The notes: a model not told the origin generated them from the sequence alone. A DNA stretch of 64,000 nt from Flavobacterium daejeonense DSM 17708 (GCF_000425425.1 NZ_AUDK01000005.1:124001-188000), one strand, 5' to 3'; positions 47,901-57,102 are shown, numbered from the stretch's first letter. Made by a program: numbers and translations.

Positions 47901-49003
47901 GCCAGATTAATTTGTTCTTTGATAGAGGCGGTAAGTTTTTTTAACGATTCCCGGATGGAATCTAATTCGATATTGCCGGAAAGTACATGTCGAAATTCGG
48001 TTTGTCCCAGTGAAATCTGTTCAATTTTATAAGCAATAAGCCTAAGTGAACCGGAAGTTTTTTTGATTAAATTAAAAACAACAATTGCGGTTACGGTTAA
48101 TAAAATCAAAAGTAATAAAAGCGAAAGAATGCTGCTGTTAAAGGTTTTGTTTTGCTCTTCTTTGGCTAATGCTGTAATGTAATTGAGTTTTTTATTTTTC
48201 AGTACATTAAGTTTGTTGTTAACCTCAGTCGATTGATTCCACCAGTTTTGAGCTGTTATTTTATGAGTGTTATTCAAAATAGCATCTGAATTTGCTAAAA
48301 AAGACTGAAATTCGGCAGATTTTTTAAATTGGATGATTTCATTATTTATTTTAGAATCGTTGTAGTTTTCTAATTTGAAATCAGTGTTTTTATTTATGTT
48401 TTTAATGTTGATATAAAAACCGTACAAATCGCTGTGAATGCTGTCATTGGTAAGTTTGTCAAATACAATTCCTCTAATCAGGTTTGCCGCCGATTTAGAA
48501 TCGATATAAGATTTGATATTGTTAGCCATTTTGGCGATGTTAGCATTATCACAATTGGCAATTTCTCTTTCTATCAAATTGTTAAAAAGATAATTTAGCG
48601 CAATATAATCGTTGAAAATCGCTATTGAGGTATCCGTTTTATTTTCGATTTGATCATGAATCCTGTTGATTGTTTTTCGTGCCTCACTGATATTTTTTTG
48701 AATAGCACTGTCTTTAGAGTTTTGTTTGGAAAACCATTCGAGGGTTTCACTCATTTGTAGCTTTAATTCCTCCTTTTTTTTGGGGTCAAACTTAGCATAT
48801 TCGCTTAAGATTCTTTCGTTGTTAATCAGCGTTATTACCTGCGAGAAATTGGTAATATTATCAATGTTTTTCAAGCTGTTTTCAAGCCGGTTGAATTTTT
48901 GATAAGTAGAACTGATGTCAATTATTGTAAAATAAAGCAGTCCTGAAATAGGTATTAAAAGAATGAAAATTAATTGTTTTTTAAAGGATAAATTTTTCCA
49001 CAT
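44936..49003 (-). CDS. Membrane hybrid histidine kinase with three receiver domains
   Basis: The 1355-residue sensor starts with a membrane helix (about 10-30), an extracytoplasmic helical domain like the nitrate/nitrite-sensing NIT domain (about 45-275) and a second membrane helix (about 282-308). A HAMP-like linker, a GAF domain (about 415-560) and a long coiled coil (about 565-665, EEELRQNNEELNKHTLLLHQSEEEL) follow. The kinase core has phospho-acceptor His679 (ANMSHELRTPLNS) and an HATPase (about 790-905). Three receivers end the protein (about 975-1355; ILDMKLPG, IIDLGLPD, LMDIMMPEMDG). It heads the cheR-cheB-kinase operon and presumably passes phosphate to its own receivers and to the small receiver kinase. 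Confidence 0.93.
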   Translation of the reverse strand: MWKNLSFKKQLIFILLIPISGLLYFTIIDISSTYQKFNRLENSLKNIDNITNFSQVITLINNERILSEYAKFDPKKKEELKLQMSETLEWFSKQNSKDSAIQKNISEARKTINRIHDQIENKTDTSIAIFNDYIALNYLFNNLIEREIANCDNANIAKMANNIKSYIDSKSAANLIRGIVFDKLTNDSIHSDLYGFYINIKNINKNTDFKLENYNDSKINNEIIQFKKSAEFQSFLANSDAILNNTHKITAQNWWNQSTEVNNKLNVLKNKKLNYITALAKEEQNKTFNSSILSLLLLLILLTVTAIVVFNLIKKTSGSLRLIAYKIEQISLGQTEFRHVLSGNIELDSIRESLKKLTASIKEQINLATKISSGNFGDMIELRSDSDTLNESLNTMSSELKRLNDEAHANSLLEKNIIQVNKTIIDSKNINDFGTNISKVLSQQTKGCQATFYIKDYIENQNHLIKIGSYADDDNSPKKIAFGEGLIGEAAKFNEQKCFNNLAKEYSFISSSLGKSAIYNILITPVSHKNEVIGVIEIGSLENFNETDQKLLNTLKESLGSAIEVFIRNEELKLSMEEINKKNNILQVQEEELRQNNEELNKHTLLLHQSEEELKNQAAELEQTNAYLEEKGRELETKNYEIEKKNNDLTIAQEELNIKSEEIAQASKYKSEFLANMSHELRTPLNSILILSDLLKDNPAGNLTQSQLENLSVINTSGKDLLNLITDILDISKIEAGKVEIYPENTVSERIFSDMDGLFRAQMEKKEIQFKTTITENCPSDLFTDVGKVEQILKNFLSNALKFTPNGGTVAMTFDTPDENWEFSNPKLASLENHNILRIAIKDNGIGISEENKKKLFQSFQQADSSTSRKYGGTGLGLYISKQLAHLLDGEVFFDSQLNQGSTFGVLIPIQYQGIENNTSVSETIAVPETVVKEEQIESEYPKANEELVDLAANINDDRNQADIDDKTVLIIEDDPSFAEVLLQVAHNNGFKAIIAHQGETGFQYAKKYNPKAIILDMKLPGIDGWTVLKWLKEDSELKHIPVHVMSGMKREKLAKEMGAFDFLVKPITPEKLKNAFLSIDEEINKVFKRVLILEDDEKLNYSIKQLLHANDKNTICLQAYSRSEAENILSNVEVDCAIIDLGLPDSDNVKAISELKKGSKNKNIKIIINTGKNLSDKEQLELEENADSIVIKTDNVTERLKDEILLFLNKVETTENTAYQTAPNLSGGEILKDKHILIVDDDIRNIYALSAALTSKGAIITTAFNGIEALNALEEHLNFDIVLMDIMMPEMDGFEATKKIRENGKWKNLPIIALTAKAMKGDRDEILKAGASDYQSKPIDIQKLISLISIWIYK

Positions 49004-49132
49004 AACAGGAAGAGATTGTAGGTTAAAGAGCTGTTTGTTTGCTTCGGTTTTTAAGTTGTTGACGTTTCAAACAGCGGATTTTGGGGCTTTTTAATCGGAT
49101 AACAAATTACAAAAAACTTTTATCTATTAAGC

Positions 49133-49169
49133 AAAAAAGCATTTCAGAAATGATTTGAAATGCTTTTTT
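49133..49169 (-). terminator. Terminator after the DUF4369 gene
   Basis: Perfect 14-bp arms (49133-49146 / 49156-49169), A-run and T-run on the two sides. It separates the DUF4369 gene from the kinase operon. Confidence 0.85.
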
Positions 49170-49187
49170 GAAGTAAATTTTAGAAGC

Positions 49188-49898
49188 CTAATTCTCCTTT
49201 TTTAAGGCTTCAATATAGTTTGTTAATTTTTTACCATACATCGATTGAGCAACTTTTGGTGTCAAAGCATTTTGAATGGTATCTAAATATTTGATGTTTA
49301 TGTCATACACTTCGGCAAGAGCAATATAAGGTGCAATTTCGTGGTCTTTATTGTTCATGGCAAAATTTACTGCAAAAAGATACCTGCGTTTTAAGTTTAA
49401 ATTCTGCAATTTGTTCAAACTGTCAACGGCTGTGGCGTCTTTTCGTTTAATAGCTTTGAATTTTTGTTCAATAAGATTCAGATTTTCATCCTTGTAACGT
49501 TCTGTTGTTTTTTTGTATTCTTCGTACAATTCCTGATTTTTAGAACCCGTAATTTTTGCTCCCGAAAGGAAGCTGTCTAAATTGGTTTCGATATTCATCA
49601 TACCCGGCTCGGCAAAAAACATCAGGTTGTTGTCTAATGAATTTGTAACTCCTCTGTCTAAAAACAGGTAAAGCATTTCCGGCGATTTTATGTCAAGATC
49701 GCTTTCAAAATGAGAGTTTCCGTCAATTTTAATGGTGTCGATAGCTATCAGAGTAGTATCTACCACTTTTTGAATGTACAAAGTTCCTTCTTTTAATCCT
49801 TTTACATTTCCTGTTAGGTGCAGGTTTCCTTTAGATTCTTTTTTATTGCATGAAGCCATTAGTATCAGGGCAGAGAATGCAAGAATTGATTTTTTCAT
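49188..49898 (-). CDS. DUF4369 lipoprotein
   Basis: The 236-residue protein has a lipobox (LILMASCNKK, lipid on Cys17). A beta-rich DUF4369 domain follows (about 25-125, LHLTGNVKGLKEGTLYIQKVVDTTLIAIDTIKIDG), then a helical tail. DUF4369 is usually the N-terminal part of exported thioredoxin-like proteins in Bacteroidota. No thioredoxin domain or CxxC is present here, so this is the domain on its own. The function is unknown. Confidence 0.88.
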   Translation of the reverse strand: MKKSILAFSALILMASCNKKESKGNLHLTGNVKGLKEGTLYIQKVVDTTLIAIDTIKIDGNSHFESDLDIKSPEMLYLFLDRGVTNSLDNNLMFFAEPGMMNIETNLDSFLSGAKITGSKNQELYEEYKKTTERYKDENLNLIEQKFKAIKRKDATAVDSLNKLQNLNLKRRYLFAVNFAMNNKDHEIAPYIALAEVYDINIKYLDTIQNALTPKVAQSMYGKKLTNYIEALKKEN

Positions 49899-49987
49899 TC
49901 GTAATTTTTATTTGGTGCAAAGTAAATAAAATTGTTGAAACCCCATAATATCCGGGTTTGATTTCAAATACTTTCGTTGTTTTTTTA

Positions 49988-51844
49988 TTAAGCCTTTAGC
50001 CAGGCTTCTCTTAATTGTTTTTTAGAATCATCGGTAACTTCTATATGTTCGGCATCTTCATAAGGCAATTTAACAGTTCCTTTAAGCAATTCTTCTTTTC
50101 CGTTTCGCTTTATTTTAATGCTAATCGACTCGTTTTCCTTCCATTTACTGCTTTGATTAATCATGTCGTAAATGTTCTCGTAAGAATAAGCAACATTGTT
50201 AATTGCCAAAATAACATCTCCACCTTTTAACCCTAAAGAGTCAAAAAATACATTTAGTTCACTATTAGGAATTACACTAATTTCATTATTGTTTGGGTTA
50301 ACCATAATATATGGCGTTTTGTTGTCTTTTAAGAAAACCGGAGCAGGTACTTTTATCATGGATTTGCTCAAACCTACTTTAGCTAAATAAAATTCATAAG
50401 GAATTGGAGTAGTTCCTGCTACATAAGTTTTTAGAAAATCACCCACTTCCGGATAAGTAAGCTCGGTTATTTTACCAAAAAGTTCTTCGTCATTAAAGGC
50501 TTTGGAAACCCCGTATTCATTAGATAATTTTTGCATCAGGTCAAGAATTCCTCTCTCTCCGTTGCTTTTTTCGCGAATGATAATATCGATACACATCCCG
50601 ATTAAAGCCCCTTTTTGATACACATTCAAATATTGGGCTTTGTACGGTTCTTTTAAAACATTGGCACTCATTTTTGTGAATGACATCGTATCGTTCAAGG
50701 CTTTTGCTTCTTCTGTTTTTTCGGCGATACGGTCGTAAAAATCAGCTTCGGAGATTAGACCTTGGTTGATTTGAAAAAGATTGGCAAAATATTCGGTTAC
50801 ACCTTCGTACATCCATAAATGTTCGGACATTTTAGGTGCATTATAGTCAAAATCCTGAATTTCTTTAGAGTGAATGGTAAGCGGTGTTACGATATGGAAA
50901 AATTCATGTGAAACAACATCCATCATCGATTTGACTAATTCGTCTTTTTCCATCATTTCCGGTAACACAACCGTTGTCACCGTTGGGTGTTCCAACGCTC
51001 CAAAACCATGAGCATCGTCTTCTTTTAAACTGGAAAGATAAAGTAAAACAGAATATTTTTGGGTAGCATTAATTTTGCCTAAAAAATGCTTTTGAGCCGT
51101 CATCATCGTTTTCATTTCCGGAGTAATGCTTTCGGCAGTGTATTTTCCGCTTGGAGAATACACACAAATCTGAATATCCATTCCGTCAACATTGAAAGTG
51201 GTATAATCAGGTTTGGAATACATAATTGGATTTTCGACCAATTCGGCATAACGCGAAGTAACAAAAAGATCGCTGGTATTGCTGCTGTCCTGATCCGTCA
51301 TTGAGGTAGCTCCCCAAAGCGATTCCGGATGTGTAACACTTAGTTGGTAAGGAACCGCCAAATAGTTGTCGAAATAGCCAATAAAACAATGGGTGTTTAC
51401 TATGAAATTTTCACCGGCAATAATGTTAGAACCCGCAGGCGAAAAAACATCATCCTGCCCAAAACCGGTTCCTTTTTCGGTGTCAAAGGTATCGTTAACT
51501 AAATAAGTAATTTTGCTTAAAGATTTAGCTTTACTAATCGTCCAGGAGTTTTCGTCTGCTTTTTTAACGGCTAACAGATTTCCTTTTTTGTCAAAAGCTT
51601 TAAAGTCTTCAATGTATTTTCCGTAATTATCTTCCGAATAAGTTCCCGGAACGGTTTTAGGAATGTGGTAATTAATTTCGTTAGCTGTAGTTTTAGGTGC
51701 ATTTACCGTTACTAAAACCTGATCGTTTTTAACTTCGGTCAAATTAATATTTGCCTGAATGATGGTTTTTTTGCTTTCGTTGTTTATACTTTTACAACTC
51801 CAAAACAGTGAAGTAAGGGCAAATACTATTAGTGTTTTTCTCAT
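49988..51844 (-). CDS. M61-family metallopeptidase lipoprotein with PDZ domain
   Basis: I start the protein at the ATG at 51844 because MRKTLIVFALTSLFWSCKS is a clean lipoprotein signal; the longer frame from 51946 adds an implausible 34 residues. The 618-residue enzyme has an N-terminal beta domain, a catalytic domain with the zinc motif HEFFH (in VVSHEFFHIVTPLT) and the downstream glutamate in WMYEGVTEYFA. A C-terminal PDZ domain (about 500-590, LGLKGGDVILAINNVAYSYENI) follows. M61 enzymes are glycyl-aminopeptidases. It should act in the periplasm or at the outer membrane. Confidence 0.93.
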   Translation of the reverse strand: MRKTLIVFALTSLFWSCKSINNESKKTIIQANINLTEVKNDQVLVTVNAPKTTANEINYHIPKTVPGTYSEDNYGKYIEDFKAFDKKGNLLAVKKADENSWTISKAKSLSKITYLVNDTFDTEKGTGFGQDDVFSPAGSNIIAGENFIVNTHCFIGYFDNYLAVPYQLSVTHPESLWGATSMTDQDSSNTSDLFVTSRYAELVENPIMYSKPDYTTFNVDGMDIQICVYSPSGKYTAESITPEMKTMMTAQKHFLGKINATQKYSVLLYLSSLKEDDAHGFGALEHPTVTTVVLPEMMEKDELVKSMMDVVSHEFFHIVTPLTIHSKEIQDFDYNAPKMSEHLWMYEGVTEYFANLFQINQGLISEADFYDRIAEKTEEAKALNDTMSFTKMSANVLKEPYKAQYLNVYQKGALIGMCIDIIIREKSNGERGILDLMQKLSNEYGVSKAFNDEELFGKITELTYPEVGDFLKTYVAGTTPIPYEFYLAKVGLSKSMIKVPAPVFLKDNKTPYIMVNPNNNEISVIPNSELNVFFDSLGLKGGDVILAINNVAYSYENIYDMINQSSKWKENESISIKIKRNGKEELLKGTVKLPYEDAEHIEVTDDSKKQLREAWLKA

Positions 51845-51902
51845 AAAGCTATGTTTTTTGTTTCCTGTTTTTGTCGTTTTTGAAACTGACAAAAAAGATA
51901 TA

Positions 51903-51934
51903 AAAAAAACACTCAGGAGTAAGAGTGTTTTTTT
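51903..51934 (-). terminator. Terminator after the DUF2805 gene
   Basis: Stem AAAAAAACACTC (51903-51914) / GAGTGTTTTTTT (51923-51934), 8-base loop. Confidence 0.85.
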
Positions 51935-51938
51935 AAGA

Positions 51939-52217
51939 TTAGTCAAATTTATTCTTGATATAATACTTTCCGTCTAAATCGTCATCAAAATCATCAATTT
52001 TAAGAGGTTTAGGTTTTGGTTTTCCAGCCAAAGCTTTCTTTTTCCACATTTCAAATTTTTCCAGAGGCATCTTTTTTTTCATGATTTCCAGAACTTCTTT
52101 TTCAGCCAATCCAAATTCTTTTTTTATAATTTCAAATGGATTTCTTTCTTCCAGTGCTAATGTAACAAGCTTCTCGGTTTGTTCGAAGCTTAGTTCTTTG
52201 CGGTTACTCTTTTTCAT
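51939..52217 (-). CDS. DUF2805 (TIGR03643-type) small basic protein
   Basis: The 92-residue protein shows the family text SFEQTEKLVTLALEERNPFEIIKKEFGLAEKEVLEIMKKKMPLEKFEMWKKK. This is a short helical, probably helix-turn-helix-like, region followed by a basic linker and an acidic tail. Members occur in marine and flavobacterial genomes, often near redox or photolyase genes. The role is unknown. It stands alone with its own terminator. Confidence 0.85.
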   Translation of the reverse strand: MKKSNRKELSFEQTEKLVTLALEERNPFEIIKKEFGLAEKEVLEIMKKKMPLEKFEMWKKKALAGKPKPKPLKIDDFDDDLDGKYYIKNKFD

Positions 52218-52438
52218 CAGATGAAAATTTATTCTAAATAGTTTTTTTAATTAAAAAATGATCTTGTAATAGGTTTCAATATTAATAAAAAAAACAATTA
52301 CTTTACCGTTTCCCTGATTTTTTTTGTTGTTTTTTTTGAGGTTTGGATAGGGCTTATCAGAAATGATTCTTTTTTGAATAATTCTTTTTTACAGGATTGA
52401 TTATTAAACTCTTTTCAAAAAGAAGACAGATATTTTGT

Positions 52439-53146
52439 TTAAACTTCATCGTTTTTTTGCAAAACAAATTTGTAAATAAATCCACCGCTTAGGGCTCCTG
52501 CAATTGGCGCTACCCAAAACAGCCATAATTGACCCAATGGTTCGCCGCCCACAAATACTGCCTGCGATAAAGAACGCGCCGGATTTACAGAAGTGTTAGT
52601 AATAGGAATGCTGATTAAATGAATTAAAGTCAGTCCAAGCCCAATGGCTATTCCGGCAAATTTTCCGTTAGAAAATTTATCGGTTGCTCCCATAATGATT
52701 AATAAAAAGAAAAGTGTCAGAATGAACTCGGCAATGAAACAGGCTGCTAAAGAATAGCCCGAAGGAGAAAAGGCGCTGTATCCATTGGAAGCAAAAGCAC
52801 CTGCCTGCGTGTTATCAATCATAAATCCTGTTTTTCCTGATGCGATGGTGTATAATACCGATGCTGCTGCCACCGCACCCACACATTGGGAAATGATGTA
52901 AGGAATTAAATCCCGACCGCTAAAGCGACCACCAGCCCATAATCCGAAGGAAACTGCCGGATTAAAATGTCCGCCCGAAATGTGTCCCACCGCATAAGCC
53001 ATTGTTAATACGGTTAAACCAAAAGCCAGTGCTACACCCATAAAACCAATTCCTAAATCGGGAATGCCGGCAGCAAAAACAGCGCTGCCGCAACCACCGA
53101 AAACTAACCAAAATGTTCCAAAGAATTCTGCAAATAATTTTTTCAT
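52439..53146 (-). CDS. aqpZ: Aquaporin Z-type water channel
   Basis: The 235-residue protein has six membrane helices and the two half-helix NPA motifs, [11 protein letters not shown] and [14 protein letters not shown]. The selectivity-filter arginine follows the second NPA, and [19 protein letters not shown] matches the AqpZ N-terminus. It should pass water but not glycerol. I use the ATG at 53146, because the longer version needs a TTG two codons earlier. Confidence 0.95.
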   Translation of the reverse strand: MKKLFAEFFGTFWLVFGGCGSAVFAAGIPDLGIGFMGVALAFGLTVLTMAYAVGHISGGHFNPAVSFGLWAGGRFSGRDLIPYIISQCVGAVAAASVLYTIASGKTGFMIDNTQAGAFASNGYSAFSPSGYSLAACFIAEFILTLFFLLIIMGATDKFSNGKFAGIAIGLGLTLIHLISIPITNTSVNPARSLSQAVFVGGEPLGQLWLFWVAPIAGALSGGFIYKFVLQKNDEV

Positions 53147-53374
53147 AATCAAATAATTTATATAATGGTTATTAGTAAAAACTCATTAAACAGCGGGTAA
53201 TTTCGAACTGTATTCCGGGGTTAAGAACATTTTTGTGTTAGAGAATACAGTAAAACAATGAATTTGAAGTTTTTGCATGTGCTTCAAATTCCAACTTGTT
53301 GTACTAATGTATTGAAAATAAATGATTAATAAGAAAAAAAGTACTCTTTTTTATTTTTGAAAAAGAGAATTGCG

Positions 53375-54265
53375 CTATTTTTTGAGGCGAATATTCATAA
53401 AAACAATAGCGGCAATAATGATGAAAATCCCCATCCATTGTCCGAAAAGAACTTTTTCGCCCAATAAAAAATAAGCCATCATCACTGAAACAGGCAATTC
53501 TAAAGCTGAAACAATACTGCCGAGTCCGATACCGGTAAGCGGAAAACCAATATTGAGCAGCAGCGGAGGAATAATGGTTCCAAAAAGCGATAAAATAAGT
53601 CCCCATTTGAGGAAAATAGAAAAATGAAAAGGAGTGTTTTGAGTGATTAACATAAATAACAGCACAATAATTGCTCCGCCAATCAGCATGAATAAACTGC
53701 GTTGTGAAGACGGAATCTCAATAGCGACTCTGTTGCAGGCGTACATGTTAGCCGAGTAGGAGGCAGCGGCTAACAATCCCCAAAAGAAACCTTCCCATTC
53801 CATAACCAGATTGTCATGGAACAGATTCGTTGCTAAAACAGTTCCGGTTAGTGTGAGAATTACCGAGAGAATCTTTTGTATAGAAGGTAATTTTTTTTCT
53901 AAGAACATTTCAATGACAACGCCCATCCAAACTGTTTGCATCAATAATACGATAGCTACCGAAACCGGTACATATTTGACCGCTAAATAATAGAAAATAC
54001 TGGTGAAACCGATAGAGGTTCCCGCTATTATCAGTTGTCGTTTTTGGTATTTTGAGAAGGGGACTTTTTCGGTTCGTGGATTTTTTCTTTTAAAAAAGTT
54101 CAGGATTAAAAGTGCTATAAGTCCCAGAGCAAATTGCGAGCCACTCACTTCGGCGGTGGTATAGCCTTCCTGATAAGCCATTTTGACAAAGGTGGCGAGC
54201 ATACCATAGCAACTCACTCCCAATCCTACTAAAAAAACTCCTTTTAAGGTACTGTTTTTAACCAT
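53375..54265 (-). CDS. EamA/DMT-family transporter
   Basis: The 296-residue protein has ten hydrophobic helices in two EamA repeats (about 5-140 and 150-290). Typical elements are GLGVSCYGMLATFVKMAYQEG, the helix-3/4 loop YYLAVKYVPVSVAIVLLMQTVWMGVV and the repeat-2 match LPVSVMMAYFLLGEKVLFGQWMGIFIII. Members export amino acids and other metabolites; the substrate is unknown. It is a separate unit from the DUF1501/DUF1800 pair upstream. Confidence 0.9.
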   Translation of the reverse strand: MVKNSTLKGVFLVGLGVSCYGMLATFVKMAYQEGYTTAEVSGSQFALGLIALLILNFFKRKNPRTEKVPFSKYQKRQLIIAGTSIGFTSIFYYLAVKYVPVSVAIVLLMQTVWMGVVIEMFLEKKLPSIQKILSVILTLTGTVLATNLFHDNLVMEWEGFFWGLLAAASYSANMYACNRVAIEIPSSQRSLFMLIGGAIIVLLFMLITQNTPFHFSIFLKWGLILSLFGTIIPPLLLNIGFPLTGIGLGSIVSALELPVSVMMAYFLLGEKVLFGQWMGIFIIIAAIVFMNIRLKK

Positions 54266-54334
54266 TCCTGCTTTTTTTGCTTTGTAAAAATAGGAAATAC
54301 AGCCCGGAAACAGACTTTAAAAGGAGTTAAAATA

Positions 54335-55501
54335 TTAAAATAATCCTTGCAGAGGCGCGTTTTTAAGGCCTATTTTATGGTAATCAAAAGCCATTTTTTC
54401 TTTTAGCAAACTGGCATACACTGAACGGAAATCAATTTGATATTTTAAATCGCCATTAGATAAATCGCTAAGATTTGGATTGTTACCAATAACTTTTCCC
54501 TGATTTTGTCCGCCAATGACAAACATCGGCGCGGCAGTTCCGTGGTCGGTTCCGTTGCCGTTATCTTTGACTCTTCGACCAAATTCGGAGAAAACGACAA
54601 TGGTTACATTTTGTAGTAAATGGGCCTGTTTTAAATCCTGATAAAAACTAAACAAAGCGCTGTCTAATTCTTTGAATTTGTTATTTTGAATCACCAATTG
54701 GTTGTCGTGCGTATCATAACCGCCCTGAGAAGTATAATAAACTTTCGAATTCAAATTTCCTTTAACCAATCGGGCAATCCATTCCAGGTTTTTACCCAAA
54801 GCCGTTTTGGGATAAGTCGTTTCGGCTGTTGATTTGGCTAAGGCTTTTTGAATTTCTTCCGAACCTTCTACAACTGAACCAGCTATTTTTCGAACAAAAT
54901 CCAAAGACGGATTTTCGGATAAAATTTCCGTTTCTTCTTTGGCTTTTTTAATTCTGAAACGATCCGGATCTTTTACGGTTATCGAATTCGGATTATCGCC
55001 TTTTAAGGAAAGATTGTCAATCGAATCGATGTTGATTCCGGCTGTCGGGGTGTGCGTCACACATTGTAAATCCAGATAACGACCCAGCCAGCCTTCGTTG
55101 ATGTATTGGTTCGAATCGGAAGCGGTTTGCCAGATTTCCTGACTTCTGAAATGCGAACGATTCGGCTCCGGATAACCCACATTTTGAATCACCGATAAAT
55201 CACCATTTTGTTGCATTTGGGCAAAACCTTTTAGCGAAGGATGAAATCCCATGCCTTTGGTAGTTGAAATGACTTCGTTTTTATTAAGAGCAATTTTTGG
55301 CCGGTATTCGTGGTACAAAGGATCGTTAAAAGGAATAAAAGTGTTCAAACCGTCGTTTCCGCCGTTCAATTGTACAAAAACCAGACATTGTTCGCCAATA
55401 ATCAGGTTTTTTTGCGAAGCATAAGAAAACAAAAAATTAGGAAGCAACAGGGATCCTCCTGTCAAAGTTCCGGTAAGCGATAGAAAATTTCTTCTGTTCA
55501 T
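54335..55501 (-). CDS. DUF1501 protein with Tat-like signal
   Basis: The 388-residue protein starts with a twin-arginine-type signal (MNRRNFLSLTGTLTGGSLLLP). It then has the DUF1501 sulfatase-like fold: VFVQLNGGNDGLNTFIPFND, the conserved region HFRSQEIWQTAS, the block GGYDTHDNQLV and EFGRRVKDNGNGTDHGTAAPMFVIGG near the end. These carry the putative metal-binding Asp, His and Asn residues of the alkaline-phosphatase superfamily. Substrate unknown. It is 26 bp downstream of the DUF1800 gene in an operon that is common in Bacteroidota and Planctomycetes. Confidence 0.93.
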   Translation of the reverse strand: MNRRNFLSLTGTLTGGSLLLPNFLFSYASQKNLIIGEQCLVFVQLNGGNDGLNTFIPFNDPLYHEYRPKIALNKNEVISTTKGMGFHPSLKGFAQMQQNGDLSVIQNVGYPEPNRSHFRSQEIWQTASDSNQYINEGWLGRYLDLQCVTHTPTAGINIDSIDNLSLKGDNPNSITVKDPDRFRIKKAKEETEILSENPSLDFVRKIAGSVVEGSEEIQKALAKSTAETTYPKTALGKNLEWIARLVKGNLNSKVYYTSQGGYDTHDNQLVIQNNKFKELDSALFSFYQDLKQAHLLQNVTIVVFSEFGRRVKDNGNGTDHGTAAPMFVIGGQNQGKVIGNNPNLSDLSNGDLKYQIDFRSVYASLLKEKMAFDYHKIGLKNAPLQGLF

Positions 55502-55527
55502 AATCAGATAATTTAAGGAGGTTGTGG

Positions 55528-56925
55528 CTAAATTAATTGAAATTCAGGTTCTTTGACCATCGCATTAAACAGTCGTAAAACTGCCTGATTGGCATTTTGA
55601 GCATGCGCATCAAAATCGTATTTTAAGATTTTTTCAAAATCTTTCTGGGCATCGGAATCCACCTGAAACAATAATCTTTGGGATAATTCACTGATAATTT
55701 GTTTGTTCGTTCCAATGTCCCAGTTTAGCGTAACAACCGTTTTTCTAAGGTTTGCACGGCTGTTCGTTTCTTCCATCATCATATTGGCCTGAGCTTTTTG
55801 ATTGAAATTTTCTCTTCCGCTGCAATACAAATCAGCCAGATTGTTGCGTTGCAGGTAAATTTGCGAAGTGAGCCATGATTTTCCGCCTTCCCAGCCTTTT
55901 ACATTGGGTTGGTTAAACAAATCCATGCCCTGACTTTTTATAAAAGCCACGATTGGGCGGTTTGTTCTGGGATTAATTTGCAATTCATGAAGTACTTGCA
56001 GGCTGTATTCTAAAGGGTTTTTTATTTTAGAACCGGCGGTTTTTTTATCAAATTCTTCGGTGAAGATTTTTTCCAGCAAAGGTTTAATTTCAAAATTCTG
56101 TTTTCTGAAATAATCCCCGTAATACGTAACTAATTTTTCGTCCGGATTATCATAAATAAACCATTCCAGAATTTTTCGGGTAAAAAGGTAGGGACTGTTT
56201 TTTTGTTTGAAGATAATATCCACAATGTCATCGGCTTTAAAATGTCCTTTCTTGCCCAAATACACAATTTCCGAATCGTCCGAAATGCGGTCTCTGTAAA
56301 TGCCGCCATCGTCTCCAACACTCAATCCGGCGAGGGCTTTAGCGCCGTTTTTGATGTCACCTTCGCTGTAATTGCCAATTCCTAAAGTAAAAAGTTCCAG
56401 CAATTCCCTGCTCAGGTTTTCGTTGATTTTTCCTTTTCGGTTGTCCACATTGTCCAGATAGCGCAGCATGGCATTGCTTTTAACAATGGCTTTGGTTAAT
56501 TCTCTAAAGTTGCCAAAAGCGTGTTTGCGCAGCAGTTGGTTGTGTTGAAAAATCCAGTAATTAACCTTTACTTTTTGATAAGTTGAAACAAAATGATTGT
56601 GCAATAACAAGGTCATTTTTTCCCGAAGCGGAAAATCTTCGTTTCGCATTTTATCAATCCACCAGGATTTCATTTCCAGTGAAGTTTGGATTTCCTGTTT
56701 TTGAAATTCCTTTTTTTTCTCCCGGTCTAGTTTTTCGTTTTTTTGGCGTTGCTCTCTAAATTCAATCAGGGTTTTAGGACTGTCTTTGAGAAAATCAGGA
56801 ATACTATTGTCAAAATCCGTTTTGAAAGAGGCATTGAGAAATTTAGTAATTCCCATTTTTTCAATCGAAGCGGCCTGTTGGTTAGAAAAACCTAAACGGA
56901 GCGACCAAAGCGAATTAGGATTCAT
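55528..56925 (-). CDS. DUF1800 protein
   Basis: The 465-residue protein matches DUF1800: NSLWSLRLGFSNQQAASIEKMG at the N-terminus, WWIDKMRNEDFPLREKMTLLLHNHFVSTYQKV, NENLSRELLELFTLGIGNYSEGDI and PNVKGWEGGKSWL near the C-terminus. The family always appears next to DUF1501 and its function is unknown. No signal peptide is seen in this member. It may be carried out with its Tat-targeted partner or act in the cytoplasm. Confidence 0.92.
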   Translation of the reverse strand: MNPNSLWSLRLGFSNQQAASIEKMGITKFLNASFKTDFDNSIPDFLKDSPKTLIEFREQRQKNEKLDREKKKEFQKQEIQTSLEMKSWWIDKMRNEDFPLREKMTLLLHNHFVSTYQKVKVNYWIFQHNQLLRKHAFGNFRELTKAIVKSNAMLRYLDNVDNRKGKINENLSRELLELFTLGIGNYSEGDIKNGAKALAGLSVGDDGGIYRDRISDDSEIVYLGKKGHFKADDIVDIIFKQKNSPYLFTRKILEWFIYDNPDEKLVTYYGDYFRKQNFEIKPLLEKIFTEEFDKKTAGSKIKNPLEYSLQVLHELQINPRTNRPIVAFIKSQGMDLFNQPNVKGWEGGKSWLTSQIYLQRNNLADLYCSGRENFNQKAQANMMMEETNSRANLRKTVVTLNWDIGTNKQIISELSQRLLFQVDSDAQKDFEKILKYDFDAHAQNANQAVLRLFNAMVKEPEFQLI

Positions 56926-57102
56926 AATCAGTAGGGTTTTGGGTTAATGGTTTTTTGTTGGTTGTTCTCTTTTAAGATGAAAAACTTTCCAAAAGGTTTA
57001 ACGCGGTTCTTTTTTATTTGTTTTAAGAACTACTGGGAAAAGAAACCTTAATATAAATTGGTCATGGAGTATGTATGGAGTATCCCCTGCTAAAAATGGT
57101 TA

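Noticed and set aside
49739..49749. CGATAGCTATC, resembling the core of the palindromic repeat
   Set aside because: It lies inside the DUF4369 coding sequence, lacks the flanking CCC/GGG and is explained by the codons.
51845..51946. 34-residue N-terminal extension of the M61 peptidase
   Set aside because: The extension would put a second signal-like helix before a perfect lipoprotein signal, and it lies over the upstream terminator.
53304..53606. 100-codon minus-strand frame
   Set aside because: Shadow of the EamA transporter gene in another frame; it is Tyr/Phe/Ser-rich without a domain.
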